From: Virgibacillus oceani
GTDB lineage: Bacteria; Bacillota; Bacilli; Bacillales; Amphibacillaceae
Assembly: GCF_014638995.1 (NCBI RefSeq)
Contig: NZ_BMFR01000005.1
Location: 141,792 to 205,791, forward strand
Direction: 5' to 3'
DNA length: 64,000 bases
Positions 53,085 through 61,955 of the stretch are shown here, in pieces. Numbering within the stretch: the stretch's first letter is position 1; every line of letters begins with the position of its first letter. The notes under the pieces were generated by a model. That model was not told the origin of the DNA. It ran no database searches and worked only from the letters and a program-made list of their open reading frames with translations. The position numbers were made by a program, and so were the translations under genes.

Positions 53085-54158
53085 TTAATTCCTATCTTTC
53101 CGCTTAAACACCTTCCCCAACGCATCCAGCACAGGCTTCTTCCCGTTCATCACCAAGCCCCCCAGCTCGGCAAAAATATGGATCAGGACGATAATAAAAA
53201 ACGCTACGATCAGTGTCATGGATATGGGGGCATTGGAAAATATGATCGCCATAGCTCCGAATAGAGCGCTGAATCCATATATGATCAGCACAGTTTTTCT
53301 ATGGCTGTACCCATTCCCGAGCAGCTGGTAGTGGATATGTTTATTATCTGCCATCATAATATTTTCCTTATTGTATGCACGGCGTACGATTGCAAATAAG
53401 GTGTCAAAAATCGGAACGGCAAGAATAATAATTGGAATAATAAAGCTGAACAAGGCAATATTTTTAAACAACCCAAGCATCGAGACTACCGCAATGGAAT
53501 AACCGAGAAAATTTGACCCGGTGTCACCCATGTAAATTTTAGCCGGGTAAAAATTATGATACAAAAAGCCAAGATTCGCGCCTATAAGAACGATGCATAA
53601 ATATGCCGCTATCAATTGAACATCGATAATCGCCATAATGAACATGCTTATCAGAGCGATGGTCGTTACACCTGTCGCAAGTCCATCAAGCCCGTCGATC
53701 AGATTGATGGCATTCGTTATCCCGACAACCCATAGGACAGTGATAAGCACACTGAAAAAGCCTAAGTCGACTAGTCCAAAAACGGGTATGGTAATTCGCT
53801 CAATAATTAGCCCAGATGAAATTAGAAATGACGCTGCAATCAGCTGGCCGGATAGTTTAATGACCGGGCGAATCTGATATTTATCATCGAGCATCCCAGT
53901 AAGTAATATGACGATAGCACCGAGTAAAATCTCTAGCAGATGCTCATGCTTCGGCTGCAAATAAAGCGCACCTAAAAAAGCACCTAGAAAAATGGCTAAT
54001 CCTCCAAGTCTGGGTGTTACATATTTATGTATTTTCCTGGCATTTGGAAGGTCCACAACACCAAGTTTAATGGCAAGTTTTTTAATTGGATATGTAAGCA
54101 GAAATGTTGAAATGAGTGCAATTAAAAATGCAATGGATAAATCGGCATAATTAAACAT
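53085..54158 (-). CDS. tagO: TagO-type undecaprenyl-phosphate sugar-1-phosphate transferase (second copy)
   Basis: A 357-residue MraY/WecA/TagO family membrane protein with about 11 helices, the DD pair in LLTGMLDDKYQI, NAINLIDGLDGLATG and HIHYQLL. The C-terminus is basic (KVFKRKDRN). It is related to 1659-2714 over its whole length but is more GC-rich and has diverged. Which copy serves wall teichoic acid is not clear; this one is isolated from polymer genes, with array 2 upstream. ATG start. Confidence 0.88.
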   Translation of the reverse strand: MFNYADLSIAFLIALISTFLLTYPIKKLAIKLGVVDLPNARKIHKYVTPRLGGLAIFLGAFLGALYLQPKHEHLLEILLGAIVILLTGMLDDKYQIRPVIKLSGQLIAASFLISSGLIIERITIPVFGLVDLGFFSVLITVLWVVGITNAINLIDGLDGLATGVTTIALISMFIMAIIDVQLIAAYLCIVLIGANLGFLYHNFYPAKIYMGDTGSNFLGYSIAVVSMLGLFKNIALFSFIIPIIILAVPIFDTLFAIVRRAYNKENIMMADNKHIHYQLLGNGYSHRKTVLIIYGFSALFGAMAIIFSNAPISMTLIVAFFIIVLIHIFAELGGLVMNGKKPVLDALGKVFKRKDRN

Positions 54159-55381
54159 AATGAGCTCCTAGTTTGATGTGATCGTTCTGTGATGTCTGTG
54201 AAATTATCGCCATATGTTGACATGGCCTGAATTTGATTATATCGAAAAATGGTGGAAATTAGCAAATTGGAACAGTGGGGTAGGATGGGTGGACGATGCT
54301 CTTCGCACGTGTGTGGGTGCTCTCGCTCGAGTTCGAGTGCTGCTTGCTCGAGTTTAAGTGCTCCTCGCTCGAGTTCGAGTGCTTCTCGCTCGTGTTCGGG
54401 TGCCGCTCGCTCGAGTTCGGGTGCTCCTCGCTCGAGTTCAGGTGCTGCTTGCTCGAGTTCAGGTGCTGCTTGCTCGAGTTCAGGTGCTGCTTGCTCGAGT
54501 TCGGGTGCTGCTCGCTCGAGTTCGGGTGCCGCTCGCTCGAGTTCGGGTGCTCCTCGCTCGAGTTCGAGTGCTTCTCGCTCGAGTTCAAGTGCTTCTCATT
54601 CGAGTTAGAGTGCCGCTCGCTCGAGTTCGGGTGCTCATCGCTCGAGTTCAAGTGCTTCTCGCTCGAGTTCGGGTACTTCTCGCTCGAGTTCGGGTGCTCC
54701 TCGCTCAAGTTCGAGTGCTGTTCGCTCGAGTTCGGGTGCTTCTCGTTCGAGTTCGAGTGCTGATCGCTCGAGTTTGAGTGCTCGCCAACTCGAGTTCAAG
54801 TGCTCCTCGCTCGAGTTCGGGTGCTTCTCGCTCGAGTTCGGGTGCTTCTCGCTCGAGTTCGGGTGCCGCTCGCTCGTGTTCGGGTGCCGCTCGCTCGAGT
54901 TCAAGTGCTGTTCGCTCGAGTTCGGGCGCCGCTCGCTCGAGTTCGGGTGCTGCTCGCTCGAGTTCGAGTGCTCATCGCTCGTGTTCGGGTGCTGATCGAT
55001 CGTGTTCGGGTGCTGCTCGCTCGAGTTCGGGTGCTGTTCGCTCGAGTTCGGGTGCCGCTCGCTCGAGTTTAAGTGCTCCTCGCTCGAGTTCGGGTGCCGT
55101 TCGCTCGAGTTCGGGTGCTTCTCGCTCGAGTTCGGGTGCCGCTCGCTCGAGTTCGGGTGCTCCTCGCTCGAGTTCAAGTGCTCCTCGCTCGAGTTCGGGT
55201 GCTCCTCGCTCGAGTTCGAGTGCTCCTCGCTCGAGTTCGGGCGCCGCTCGCTCGAGTTCGGGTGCTCCTCGCTCGAGTTCGGGTGCTTCTCGCTCGAGTT
55301 TAAGTGCTACTCGCTCGAGTTCGGGTGCTTCTCGCTCGAGTGCCTGCACTCCCCGCCTAAGTGCAGCGTCTAATTAAAAAT
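54159..55381. other. Gene-free region filled by tandem array 2
   Basis: The interval between the tagO promoter region and the terminator of the TetR gene. Nearly all of it is the array at 54301-55372. The remaining 54159-54300 is the upstream region of tagO. Overlapping open frames on both strands are products of the 21-base period. Confidence 0.7.
54301..55372. repeat. GC-rich 21-bp tandem array 2 (about 51 units)
   Basis: Same core as array 1, CTCGCTCGAGT, with a different linker (usually TCGGGTGCT plus one or two bases). From 54322 to 55331 the units keep a 21-base period except for a single +1 insertion near 54785, which breaks every reading frame. Flanking units are degenerate. A few units carry a T or A in the core (CTTGCTCGAG, CTCATTCGAG). 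The array lies between the TetR terminator (55382-55416) and the tagO upstream region. Function unknown. Confidence 0.92.
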
Positions 55382-55416
55382 AATAAGCGGGACAGTAACC
55401 CCCTGTCCCGCTTATT
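55382..55416 (-). terminator. Terminator of the TetR/ABC operon
   Basis: Perfect 14-bp stem AATAAGCGGGACAG (55382-55395) / CTGTCCCGCTTATT (55403-55416), 7-base loop, followed on the minus strand by TATTTTTAAT. One arm contains the TetR stop codon. GGGACAG...CTGTCCC resembles the hairpins at 61956-62009. Confidence 0.9.
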
Positions 55417-56071
55417 TTCCTATGCCGTTCATTATATAGGTGATGGTTTCTTTTATTTCCGCTTCGTCATCCCATTCTTTGTCTGGCTGTACGATAAAAC
55501 GGGTAATCAGGAATCCGATGATAGTTGGCGCCATCATACGAATGATCGTATCGTTTGGGAGGTCTTTTATCTGGCCTTTTTCTTTGTAAAGAGTGAGTGT
55601 TCGATTGATAGCCGGATATATTTTTTCCATAAATACTTTTTTAAAGGTTCCTTGTATTTCCGGGTGAAACGCTAATTCCTGCAGCAATATTTTTAACAAT
55701 GGAATATTGGATTTCACGAATTCAAAGCGATTTTTTATAAAGGCATATAGAAAGTCTTCAAAGTTTGTGTGCGTATCCTGGAAAACCTCTTTGACAAATT
55801 TTTTGGCGAAGAATGGTGCCGAAAAATGGGTAATGATTGGTTTTACAATCGAAATTAACAGATCTTTTTTTGTCCGATAATGACGGAAAATGGTGCCCTC
55901 TGCCACGCCTGCACGTTTGGCGATTTCACTTGTGGAGGTGGCAGAGTAGCCTTTTTCTGCGATAATTTCGATTGCCGCTTCCAGTATTTTTATTTGCTTT
56001 GGTGTCATGTTTTCTGCTTCGCTTAGCTCTTCAGTCATGGAATGCAGTGTTGATTTATCTTGTTCCGACAT
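55412..56071 (-). CDS. TetR-family transcriptional regulator
   Basis: A 219-residue repressor. The N-terminal helix-turn-helix (about residues 25-70: AAIEIIAEKGYSATSTSEIAKRAGVAEGTIFRHYRTKKDLL) is canonical. The C-terminal domain is divergent, as usual for ligand-binding regions. It is the last gene of the ABC transporter operon and probably controls it by binding the palindrome at 57936-57955. ATG with a GGAGG-like site upstream. Confidence 0.92.
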   Translation of the reverse strand: MSEQDKSTLHSMTEELSEAENMTPKQIKILEAAIEIIAEKGYSATSTSEIAKRAGVAEGTIFRHYRTKKDLLISIVKPIITHFSAPFFAKKFVKEVFQDTHTNFEDFLYAFIKNRFEFVKSNIPLLKILLQELAFHPEIQGTFKKVFMEKIYPAINRTLTLYKEKGQIKDLPNDTIIRMMAPTIIGFLITRFIVQPDKEWDDEAEIKETITYIMNGIGK

Positions 56072-56155
56072 TGCTCAATCCTCCTAGCGTTTCTAAAGGC
56101 AGGACATATTGAGGGCAGTTTAATTTGAAAACATACGTCTCCGCTCTTTGTCCTA

Positions 56156-57172
56156 TTATAACTTCCGATGTTGTTTTAATGCCAATATATTAAGCAGAAT
56201 AAATGCCAGCGAAAAGCCAATCAGAACCCACACATCCACCAACACAGCTGACAATTCCTGGCCGCGGATCATTATTTCTTTCAGTGCATCTGCGCCATAC
56301 GTAAGCGGCATGATTTTGCCAATTGCTTCTAGCCAGCCCACCGATTCAATATGAAAAATCCCTGAAAAGAATACTTGTGGAACGATGACGACAGGGATAA
56401 ACTGGAACATTTGAAATTCATTTTTAGCAAATGCCGATAAAAGTGTTGCCAGACTGAGTGCCGCAATTGCCAGTAGAAATGTTATCACCAGCACCGACCA
56501 GAATGCCCCCTCCATATAGATATCCAGGACATATATTGAAAACGTTGCGATGATGATTGATTGTAAAATGATAAAAATTCCAAATCCGCTAAGGTAGCCG
56601 ATAACGATTTCCCAGCGTCTTAATGGGGTTGCAAGTATCCGCTCCAAAGTTCCTTGCGTCCGCTCCCGTAAAAATGACACGCCGCCGATAATGAATACGA
56701 AGAAAAATACGAAAAAGCCAATTAGTACGGGACCAATGTTATCGAATAAGTTTAGGTCTGTTGAGCCGTGCAAAAAGTTAACTTCCATGTTTAATGTGTT
56801 GGGATTCATTTGTTTCGATGCTTGATTTAACACCTGCTGGACAGCTGATGATGCGGTTGGGTCACTGCCCTCCAGTGTTAATTTCACTTGATCCTGATCC
56901 CAAATTAAATGGGCATCAACTGTTTTATCCTGTAATGCCTCCTCCGCTTCAGCAGAGCTCATTTCTTCAACCGTTGCATCTTGTTCCTCCAATAAATCCT
57001 GCATTTGAACAGGCACATCAGTCACGGCTATCGCAGGATCATATTGCTCCAAATCTAGCACCAGCCATAGCAATGTCATCACAAGCAATGGGGCGACCAT
57101 CATTAATGCTATGCTTCGTTTATCCCGTAAAAATTGCTGGACGATCCGTTTTATTATTGCTCGAACTCGCAT
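56156..57172 (-). CDS. ABC-2 type transporter permease
   Basis: About 338 residues: an N-terminal membrane helix, an extracellular domain (about 55-155) and five more helices in the C-terminal half, with RTQGTLERILATPLRRWEI as in ABC-2 permeases. A typical drug or lipid exporter subunit. The ATG at 57172 is preceded by TTGGAGGTG; the frame is open back to a TTG inside that site. It lies directly downstream of its ATPase (about 16 bases). Confidence 0.9.
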   Translation of the reverse strand: MRVRAIIKRIVQQFLRDKRSIALMMVAPLLVMTLLWLVLDLEQYDPAIAVTDVPVQMQDLLEEQDATVEEMSSAEAEEALQDKTVDAHLIWDQDQVKLTLEGSDPTASSAVQQVLNQASKQMNPNTLNMEVNFLHGSTDLNLFDNIGPVLIGFFVFFFVFIIGGVSFLRERTQGTLERILATPLRRWEIVIGYLSGFGIFIILQSIIIATFSIYVLDIYMEGAFWSVLVITFLLAIAALSLATLLSAFAKNEFQMFQFIPVVIVPQVFFSGIFHIESVGWLEAIGKIMPLTYGADALKEIMIRGQELSAVLVDVWVLIGFSLAFILLNILALKQHRKL

Positions 57173-57187
57173 GCTGAACACCTCCAA

Positions 57188-57913
57188 TTATTCGTACGTG
57201 ATTTTTCCATAATGCAAAAATGCTTCTTCCAATGTTTCTGTATTGCTTTTTTCAATTAACTGTTCCGGACTTCCCTGTGCAATGACATATCCATCACGCA
57301 GCATGGCGAGATTATCGCACTTTTCAGCCTCATCCATCACATGGGTCGTAACGATAATTGTCGTCCCCTGTTGCTGCAGCTTTTTTAAATCCTGCCATAT
57401 CGATGCACGCAGGACTGGATCAATCCCCACTGTCGGCTCATCAAGGATTAATAGCTTTGGCTGATGTAAAAGTGCAACAGCCAACGACATACGCCGCTTC
57501 ATCCCGCCTGAATAATGCTCTAATGTTTTGTCTAGATGATCGGTGAGGTCAACAATTTTAGCAACTTCCTGGATACGCTGTTTTTGCTTCTTTTTAGGAA
57601 TGCCATAAATGCTCGCAAAAAACTGGAGATTCTCCTTAGCCGTTAATTCACTATATAATGCATCCGATTGTGCCATGTAGCCGATCTCCTGCATTAGTTT
57701 CAGCGACGGCATTGTTTGATTGTCAATGTGAACGGTTCCCTTTGTTGGATTTAACAGGCCGATGATAATTTTTACAAGTGTTGTTTTACCTGAACCAGAT
57801 GGACCGAGCAAACCGAATAGCTGGCCCCGTGGTATAGCGAGATCAACGTTTTTTATAACCGTTTCATCTTTAAAGCTCTTCTGAATGCCATTTAAGCTGA
57901 TAAACGATGACAT
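57188..57913 (-). CDS. ABC transporter ATPase
   Basis: A 241-residue ABC ATPase with Walker A (GPSGSGKTT), signature HYSGGMKRRM, Walker B (LLILDEPTVGID) and the H-loop (TTHVMDEAEKC). This is the DrrA/CcmA-type class, which works with ABC-2 permeases in efflux. It is the first gene of the operon, behind a strong AAAAGGAGG. With the TetR gene as last member, it looks like a regulated efflux pump; its substrate is unknown. Confidence 0.92.
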   Translation of the reverse strand: MSSFISLNGIQKSFKDETVIKNVDLAIPRGQLFGLLGPSGSGKTTLVKIIIGLLNPTKGTVHIDNQTMPSLKLMQEIGYMAQSDALYSELTAKENLQFFASIYGIPKKKQKQRIQEVAKIVDLTDHLDKTLEHYSGGMKRRMSLAVALLHQPKLLILDEPTVGIDPVLRASIWQDLKKLQQQGTTIIVTTHVMDEAEKCDNLAMLRDGYVIAQGSPEQLIEKSNTETLEEAFLHYGKITYE

Positions 57914-57935
57914 GGTTCGACCTCCTTTTAATTAG

Positions 57936-57955
57936 ATGTGAGTGATTACTCACAT
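57936..57955. promoter_or_regulatory. Palindromic TetR-type operator
   Basis: ATGTGAGT (57936-57943) and ACTCACAT (57948-57955) are perfect 8-base arms around GATT. This symmetric TGAGT-N4-ACTCA form is common for TetR regulators. It sits two bases downstream of the -10 box of the ABC operon promoter, a classic repression position. Confidence 0.85.
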
Positions 57956-57957
57956 TC

Positions 57958-57986
57958 ATCATAATATAGTTATGCTGGTTTGTAAA
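57958..57986 (-). promoter_or_regulatory. Promoter of the ABC/TetR operon
   Basis: Minus strand TTTACA (57981-57986), 17-base spacer, TATGAT (57958-57963), immediately upstream of the operator. Confidence 0.75.
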
Positions 57987-58072
57987 ATAGTATTTTATAT
58001 TTCTCATGTTTTCACCTATCCAAGCATACATTTTATTGGACATATATATTTTTCATCAGGGGGTGTATACGG

Positions 58073-58501
58073 ATGCAGTATTATTACGGGAACCAAATGC
58101 CGCTTCGGGTGCTGGATGAGGCAGAGTTTTGGAAGCAGCAGGAGGCAGAGCATACGGTTGTCATGCGCGAGCTTGTGCAGAATCTGGAGCAGGAATATGT
58201 TGATGCACTGAAGCGGTGGGAGGATGTGCTGAATACGACGCATCAGCATGTAGTGCGTTTTGTAGAGTCGGTGATCCGGAGTGGCAATCAAATCTCACCG
58301 CAGCTGTATCAGCAGGTGCTTGATCTGGTTTCGTTTTGCCTGCAGGAGAGTGTGGCATTTATACAGTTTTGTCGGCAGGTGAAGTCGGAAAGTGCAGCAG
58401 TTTCGAACAATCCGACGGCAAAGGTAGTTATTGATCATATTGTTGATGAGTCGGAATACTTTATCGGAATTGCGCAGACGATATTGTATGAACAGAATTA
58501 G
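58073..58501 (+). CDS. DUF2935-like protein
   Basis: A 142-residue, mostly helical protein. EFWKQQEAEHTVVMRELV near residue 20 is typical of the DUF2935 family of Bacillus. Its His and Glu residues could bind metal; no function is known. Composition and codons (CTG, GCG, ACG) are clearly GC-richer than most of the surrounding genes. It is a single gene, divergent from the ABC operon, with its own terminator. ATG at 58073 after a short GGGGG stretch. Confidence 0.7.
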   Translation: MQYYYGNQMPLRVLDEAEFWKQQEAEHTVVMRELVQNLEQEYVDALKRWEDVLNTTHQHVVRFVESVIRSGNQISPQLYQQVLDLVSFCLQESVAFIQFCRQVKSESAAVSNNPTAKVVIDHIVDESEYFIGIAQTILYEQN

Positions 58502-58526
58502 TTTTGTTAAATAGAATCCGAATGAA

Positions 58527-58557
58527 AATGGCTTGCATCCCCTGCAAGCCATTTTTT
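58527..58557 (+). terminator. Terminator of the DUF2935-like gene
   Basis: Perfect 11-bp stem AATGGCTTGCA / TGCAAGCCATT, 5-base loop, then TTTT. Confidence 0.92.
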
Positions 58558-58618
58558 CATGCACACCTTTTCCATACAGTGCAGCTTTTCATGGATTTAT
58601 CACCAAAGTCAACTGACG

Positions 58619-58650
58619 GAAAAACAAAAGACCACCCATCTGGGCAGTCC
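58619..58650 (-). terminator. Terminator of the chitobiose-type PTS operon
   Basis: Minus strand GACTGCCC pairs with GGGTGGTC (two wobble pairs) around AGAT and is followed by TTTTGTTTTT. It starts shortly after the EIIB stop codon. Confidence 0.75.
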
Positions 58651-58658
58651 TTCATCCA

Positions 58659-58967
58659 TCACTTTCCGTTCATTAAATTTATTGCCTGATCCAGCACCTT
58701 CTCGCCTTGGATCATTCCGTATGCCATTTGATCAATAACACCTGCTTTAATTCCTTTTGGTTCTACCTGTTCTTTAATTTTTTTCTCCAAATAGCGAACT
58801 TGAGGGCCAATTAACACGACATCGAGATTATCCATATTATTTTTCAGCTCAGATTCCGCTACAGCATTAATATCTGCTTCTATATTTCTCTCTTCTGCCG
58901 ATTTGCGCATTTTGTTAACAAGCATCGATGTGGACATTCCCGCTGAACAAACTAAGATAATTTTCAT
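58659..58967 (-). CDS. PTS lactose/cellobiose-type EIIB
   Basis: A 102-residue EIIB with the phosphocysteine motif CSAGMSTSMLV (Cys7). It is the last gene of the chitobiose/cellobiose-type operon and overlaps the EIIA gene upstream by four bases (ATGA). It phosphorylates the incoming disaccharide at the membrane permease. Confidence 0.92.
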   Translation of the reverse strand: MKIILVCSAGMSTSMLVNKMRKSAEERNIEADINAVAESELKNNMDNLDVVLIGPQVRYLEKKIKEQVEPKGIKAGVIDQMAYGMIQGEKVLDQAINLMNGK

Positions 58968-59302
58968 GGTTGTTTTTCCTCCAAGCTTTTCATTTTTTCA
59001 TACATATCAATCATTTCATTGGCTAAATCCTTTACCGTCATTGCTGTCATTAAGTGATCCTGTGCATGCACCAGTATGACTGTAACATCATTTTTCTCAC
59101 CGCTTGCTTCATCCTGCAAAAGCTTTGTTTGAACATGATGTGCTTCAGCGAATTCCTGATCCGCTGATTGGATCTTTTCCCGTGCTTCTGAAAATTTGTA
59201 ATCTTTTGCTAGTGCAATTGCTTCCATTGCATTTGACCGGGCATTGCCCGCATGCAAAATAATGTTAAACGAAAGCATTTGCATGTCTTCGGTTGATTCC
59301 AT
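58964..59302 (-). CDS. PTS lactose/cellobiose-type EIIA
   Basis: A 112-residue helical EIIA. LVHAQDHLMTAM holds the likely phosphorylated His79. It overlaps the EIIC stop by one base and the EIIB start by four, so all three are tightly coupled. Confidence 0.92.
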   Translation of the reverse strand: MESTEDMQMLSFNIILHAGNARSNAMEAIALAKDYKFSEAREKIQSADQEFAEAHHVQTKLLQDEASGEKNDVTVILVHAQDHLMTAMTVKDLANEMIDMYEKMKSLEEKQP

Positions 59303-60591
59303 TACTTACCCTCCATACGCTGTTTCAGTGTTCTTGCACCTGCCATAACAAATGGAATATAGAGAAGAACCGCTACAGCCAGATTCACTACCTGCAACGC
59401 AATTCCGCGCCAGCTGCCTCCTGTTACAAGGTATCCGCTTAGAATTGGCGGTGTTGTCCATGGCAGGATGGCAACTGTTTTTGGCACGATTCCTGTTGCA
59501 AGTGCTACATACGATATAATTGTCAGTGTTACTGGTACTAAAATAAATGGTATTAGCATCACTGGGTTTAACACGATTGGCAAGCCAAAAATGACTGGTT
59601 CGTTAATGTTAAATAGCCCAGCTGGTGCTGATAGTTTTGCTACTTCACGATATGGATGCTTTTGCTGATTGCGTATGACAATAAAAATGGCGATTAACAA
59701 GGCGATTGTTGTACCTGACCCACCCATGAATACAAAGGAATCCAAGAATGGTTTTGTAACAACATATGGTACGTCAAACGCAGACATTCCGCTTTGGAAA
59801 AGGTCTAAGTTTTTCTCGATTAATGGTAAATAGATTGGTTCAATTACCGATCCAATGATATTCGTACCGTGCAACCCAAAGAACCATAGCAAATGATTGA
59901 CAAATGCAATAATGATGGCTGCTGGAAGTGTATTACCCAGTCCCTGCAATGGCTTTTGAATTGCAGTGAAAATCACTTCAAATACGCTGACCTCAGCAAA
60001 TACCGCCATAAGTGCCTGAAACAAACCTACTAGAATTAGAATAATCGTTGCTGGTATTAATGCTGTGAATGATCTTGCTACACCTTCAGGGACACCCTCC
60101 GGCATTTTGATGGTGAATTTTGATTTTACAAGTAATCTAAAAAGCTCGGTAAGTACTAATGCTAGAATAATAGCGACAAATAACCCCTGTGTCCCCATCC
60201 ATGCTGCATTTAAACCGCCGTCTCCTGTCCATGGAACTAGCATAATGTATGCGGCTGCGGAAATCAATCCTGCAGACAGTCCATCCACCTCATAGGATTT
60301 AGCTAAATTGTATGCGATGGAAAAAGCAATTAACAAGCCTAGTATCGCAAACGTACCATTCCAGATGCTGCCCCCAACCTGCTGCCAGTTTCCTTCACCA
60401 AATATTCCATTCATCCATTCAACAAATTTGAAATCTCCGAATGCTGGAAAGTTATTGACCAAAATGGCGAGTGAACCAACAATTACTAATGGCATGATTG
60501 CTACAAATCCATCACGAATTGCAACAAGATGACGCTGGGACCCAATCCGCCCGGCGATTTCTATAAATTTTTGCATAAACCTGTTATTCAT
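59302..60591 (-). CDS. PTS lactose/cellobiose-type EIIC
   Basis: About 429 residues, polytopic, with the start NNRFMQKFIEIAGRIGSQRHLVAIRDGF and the conserved GLHGTN and NINEPVIFGLPIVLNPVMLIPF blocks of the family. The frame is open further upstream (to 60687), but ATG at 60591 has AAGGGGG upstream and is just after the GH4 gene. It imports and phosphorylates a beta-disaccharide. Confidence 0.92.
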   Translation of the reverse strand: MNNRFMQKFIEIAGRIGSQRHLVAIRDGFVAIMPLVIVGSLAILVNNFPAFGDFKFVEWMNGIFGEGNWQQVGGSIWNGTFAILGLLIAFSIAYNLAKSYEVDGLSAGLISAAAYIMLVPWTGDGGLNAAWMGTQGLFVAIILALVLTELFRLLVKSKFTIKMPEGVPEGVARSFTALIPATIILILVGLFQALMAVFAEVSVFEVIFTAIQKPLQGLGNTLPAAIIIAFVNHLLWFFGLHGTNIIGSVIEPIYLPLIEKNLDLFQSGMSAFDVPYVVTKPFLDSFVFMGGSGTTIALLIAIFIVIRNQQKHPYREVAKLSAPAGLFNINEPVIFGLPIVLNPVMLIPFILVPVTLTIISYVALATGIVPKTVAILPWTTPPILSGYLVTGGSWRGIALQVVNLAVAVLLYIPFVMAGARTLKQRMEGK

Positions 60592-60592
60592 T

Positions 60593-61912
60593 CTAATTCC
60601 CCCTTGAATTAAAAAATTGTGGTAAATACGTTTTATGTGCTTCCAAAAGCTCATCAAGCATAGCCTTACTTCGCTTCTCATCCGCAATTAGTGGATTCAT
60701 TACAAAGGCTGCATAAGCATCGTTATAATCCCCGGTAATACTAGCGCGAATGACAAGTTCTTCAAACGCTTTCATTTGATAGATGATTCCTTTTACCGTG
60801 TGTGGAAGCGGACCAACTGTCAACGGTCTGGGACCATGTTTGGTAATCACACAATTCACTTCGATAACAGCATCATCCGGCAAATCCGGAATTGCCCCAT
60901 TATTTAATGTGTTTACCGTTTGGATATCCTCCCTGTTATTGTAAATGGAATCCATCAAACTGCATGCGACCTCACTATAGAATGCACCCCCTCGTTTCTC
61001 CAATTCCTTTGGCTTTTCTCGTAGTTCCGGATTTTTATATATAGCAAAAAGTGATTCCTCCAGCCCTTGAACAACCTCTGCCCGTATTCCGTGTTCTTCG
61101 TAGGCTTTAAGATCTTTTTCCAATACATCCTTCGTTTGAAAATAATATTGATGATACGGATTAGGCAAAAGCTTCAGGGAGTCAATAAATTCCTTCGTCC
61201 AGCCAAGATTGACGATGTTTGCCGGTGAATAGTCAAGTCCATCCACTAGTTTCTGCAGCACATCCGCCGTCCGGTCTATTCCTTTCACGTAAACCTTTTT
61301 ACCAAAAACAAAATGGTTCATCCCAACAAACTCAATTTTCACATCCTCTGGTGCAGCATCTAGCATTTCAGCTGTGGAGTGCCGCATGTTGTATGGAATG
61401 TTACAAACGCCAATGACTTTTTTATGGGCTGAATGCTTTAACAGTGCCTCTGTTACGATACCTGCTGGATTTGTAAAATTGATGATCCATGCATCTGGAC
61501 AGATTCGATGTACATCTTCCGCAAGCTCCATTAAAACGGGAATGGTACGGAACGCTTTAAAAATTCCACCTGCCCCATTTGTTTCCTGACCGATAAAGCC
61601 ATGACTCAACGGAATCTGCTCGTCTTTTGCCCGGGAGTCTAATCCGCCAACGCGAATCTGTGTTGACACAAAATCAGCATTTTCCAGTGCTTTTTCCCGA
61701 TCAAGCGTCCACGATAGTTTAATAGATTGATTTGCCTTTTCGATCATTCGCAATGCCAGCTTCCCGATGATTTCCAGCTTCTCTTTACCCATTTCAACGT
61801 CTACAAGTACAATTTCTGTCACTGGAAACGAATCATGCCGGCGAATAATCCCTTCAATGATTTCCGGTGTGTAGCTTGATCCCCCACCGACTATTACTAA
61901 TTTAAGTGTCAT
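60593..61912 (-). CDS. GH4 6-phospho-beta-glucosidase (ChbF/CelF-like)
   Basis: A 439-residue NAD- and metal-dependent glycosidase. N-terminal GGGSSYTPE binds NAD, and GVCNIPYNM and GMNHFVFG supply the metal ligands. It hydrolyses the phosphorylated disaccharide made by the PTS. It is the first gene of the minus-strand operon. With the ChbG-like deacetylase next door, chitobiose (GlcNAc2) is the more likely substrate; cellobiose cannot be excluded. Confidence 0.9.
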   Translation of the reverse strand: MTLKLVIVGGGSSYTPEIIEGIIRRHDSFPVTEIVLVDVEMGKEKLEIIGKLALRMIEKANQSIKLSWTLDREKALENADFVSTQIRVGGLDSRAKDEQIPLSHGFIGQETNGAGGIFKAFRTIPVLMELAEDVHRICPDAWIINFTNPAGIVTEALLKHSAHKKVIGVCNIPYNMRHSTAEMLDAAPEDVKIEFVGMNHFVFGKKVYVKGIDRTADVLQKLVDGLDYSPANIVNLGWTKEFIDSLKLLPNPYHQYYFQTKDVLEKDLKAYEEHGIRAEVVQGLEESLFAIYKNPELREKPKELEKRGGAFYSEVACSLMDSIYNNREDIQTVNTLNNGAIPDLPDDAVIEVNCVITKHGPRPLTVGPLPHTVKGIIYQMKAFEELVIRASITGDYNDAYAAFVMNPLIADEKRSKAMLDELLEAHKTYLPQFFNSRGN

Positions 61913-61937
61913 GATGCTATCTCCTTCTCCAGTATTT

Positions 61938-61951
61938 TGAAAACGCTTTAA
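61938..61951. promoter_or_regulatory. Likely CcpA cre site of the chitobiose-type system
   Basis: TGAAAACGCTTTAA fits the cre consensus with one mismatch. It lies 26 bases upstream of the GH4 gene start, so catabolite repression of the operon is expected. Confidence 0.7.
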
Positions 61952-61955
61952 TTTT

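Noticed and set aside
54249..55377. Overlapping repeat-peptide frames in array 2 on both strands
   Set aside because: A one-base insertion near 54785 breaks the frames while the repeat goes on, and starts lie inside the array without ribosome binding sites.
58016..58358. Minus-strand frames opposite the DUF2935-like gene
   Set aside because: Shadows of a plus-strand gene with a family motif and its own terminator.
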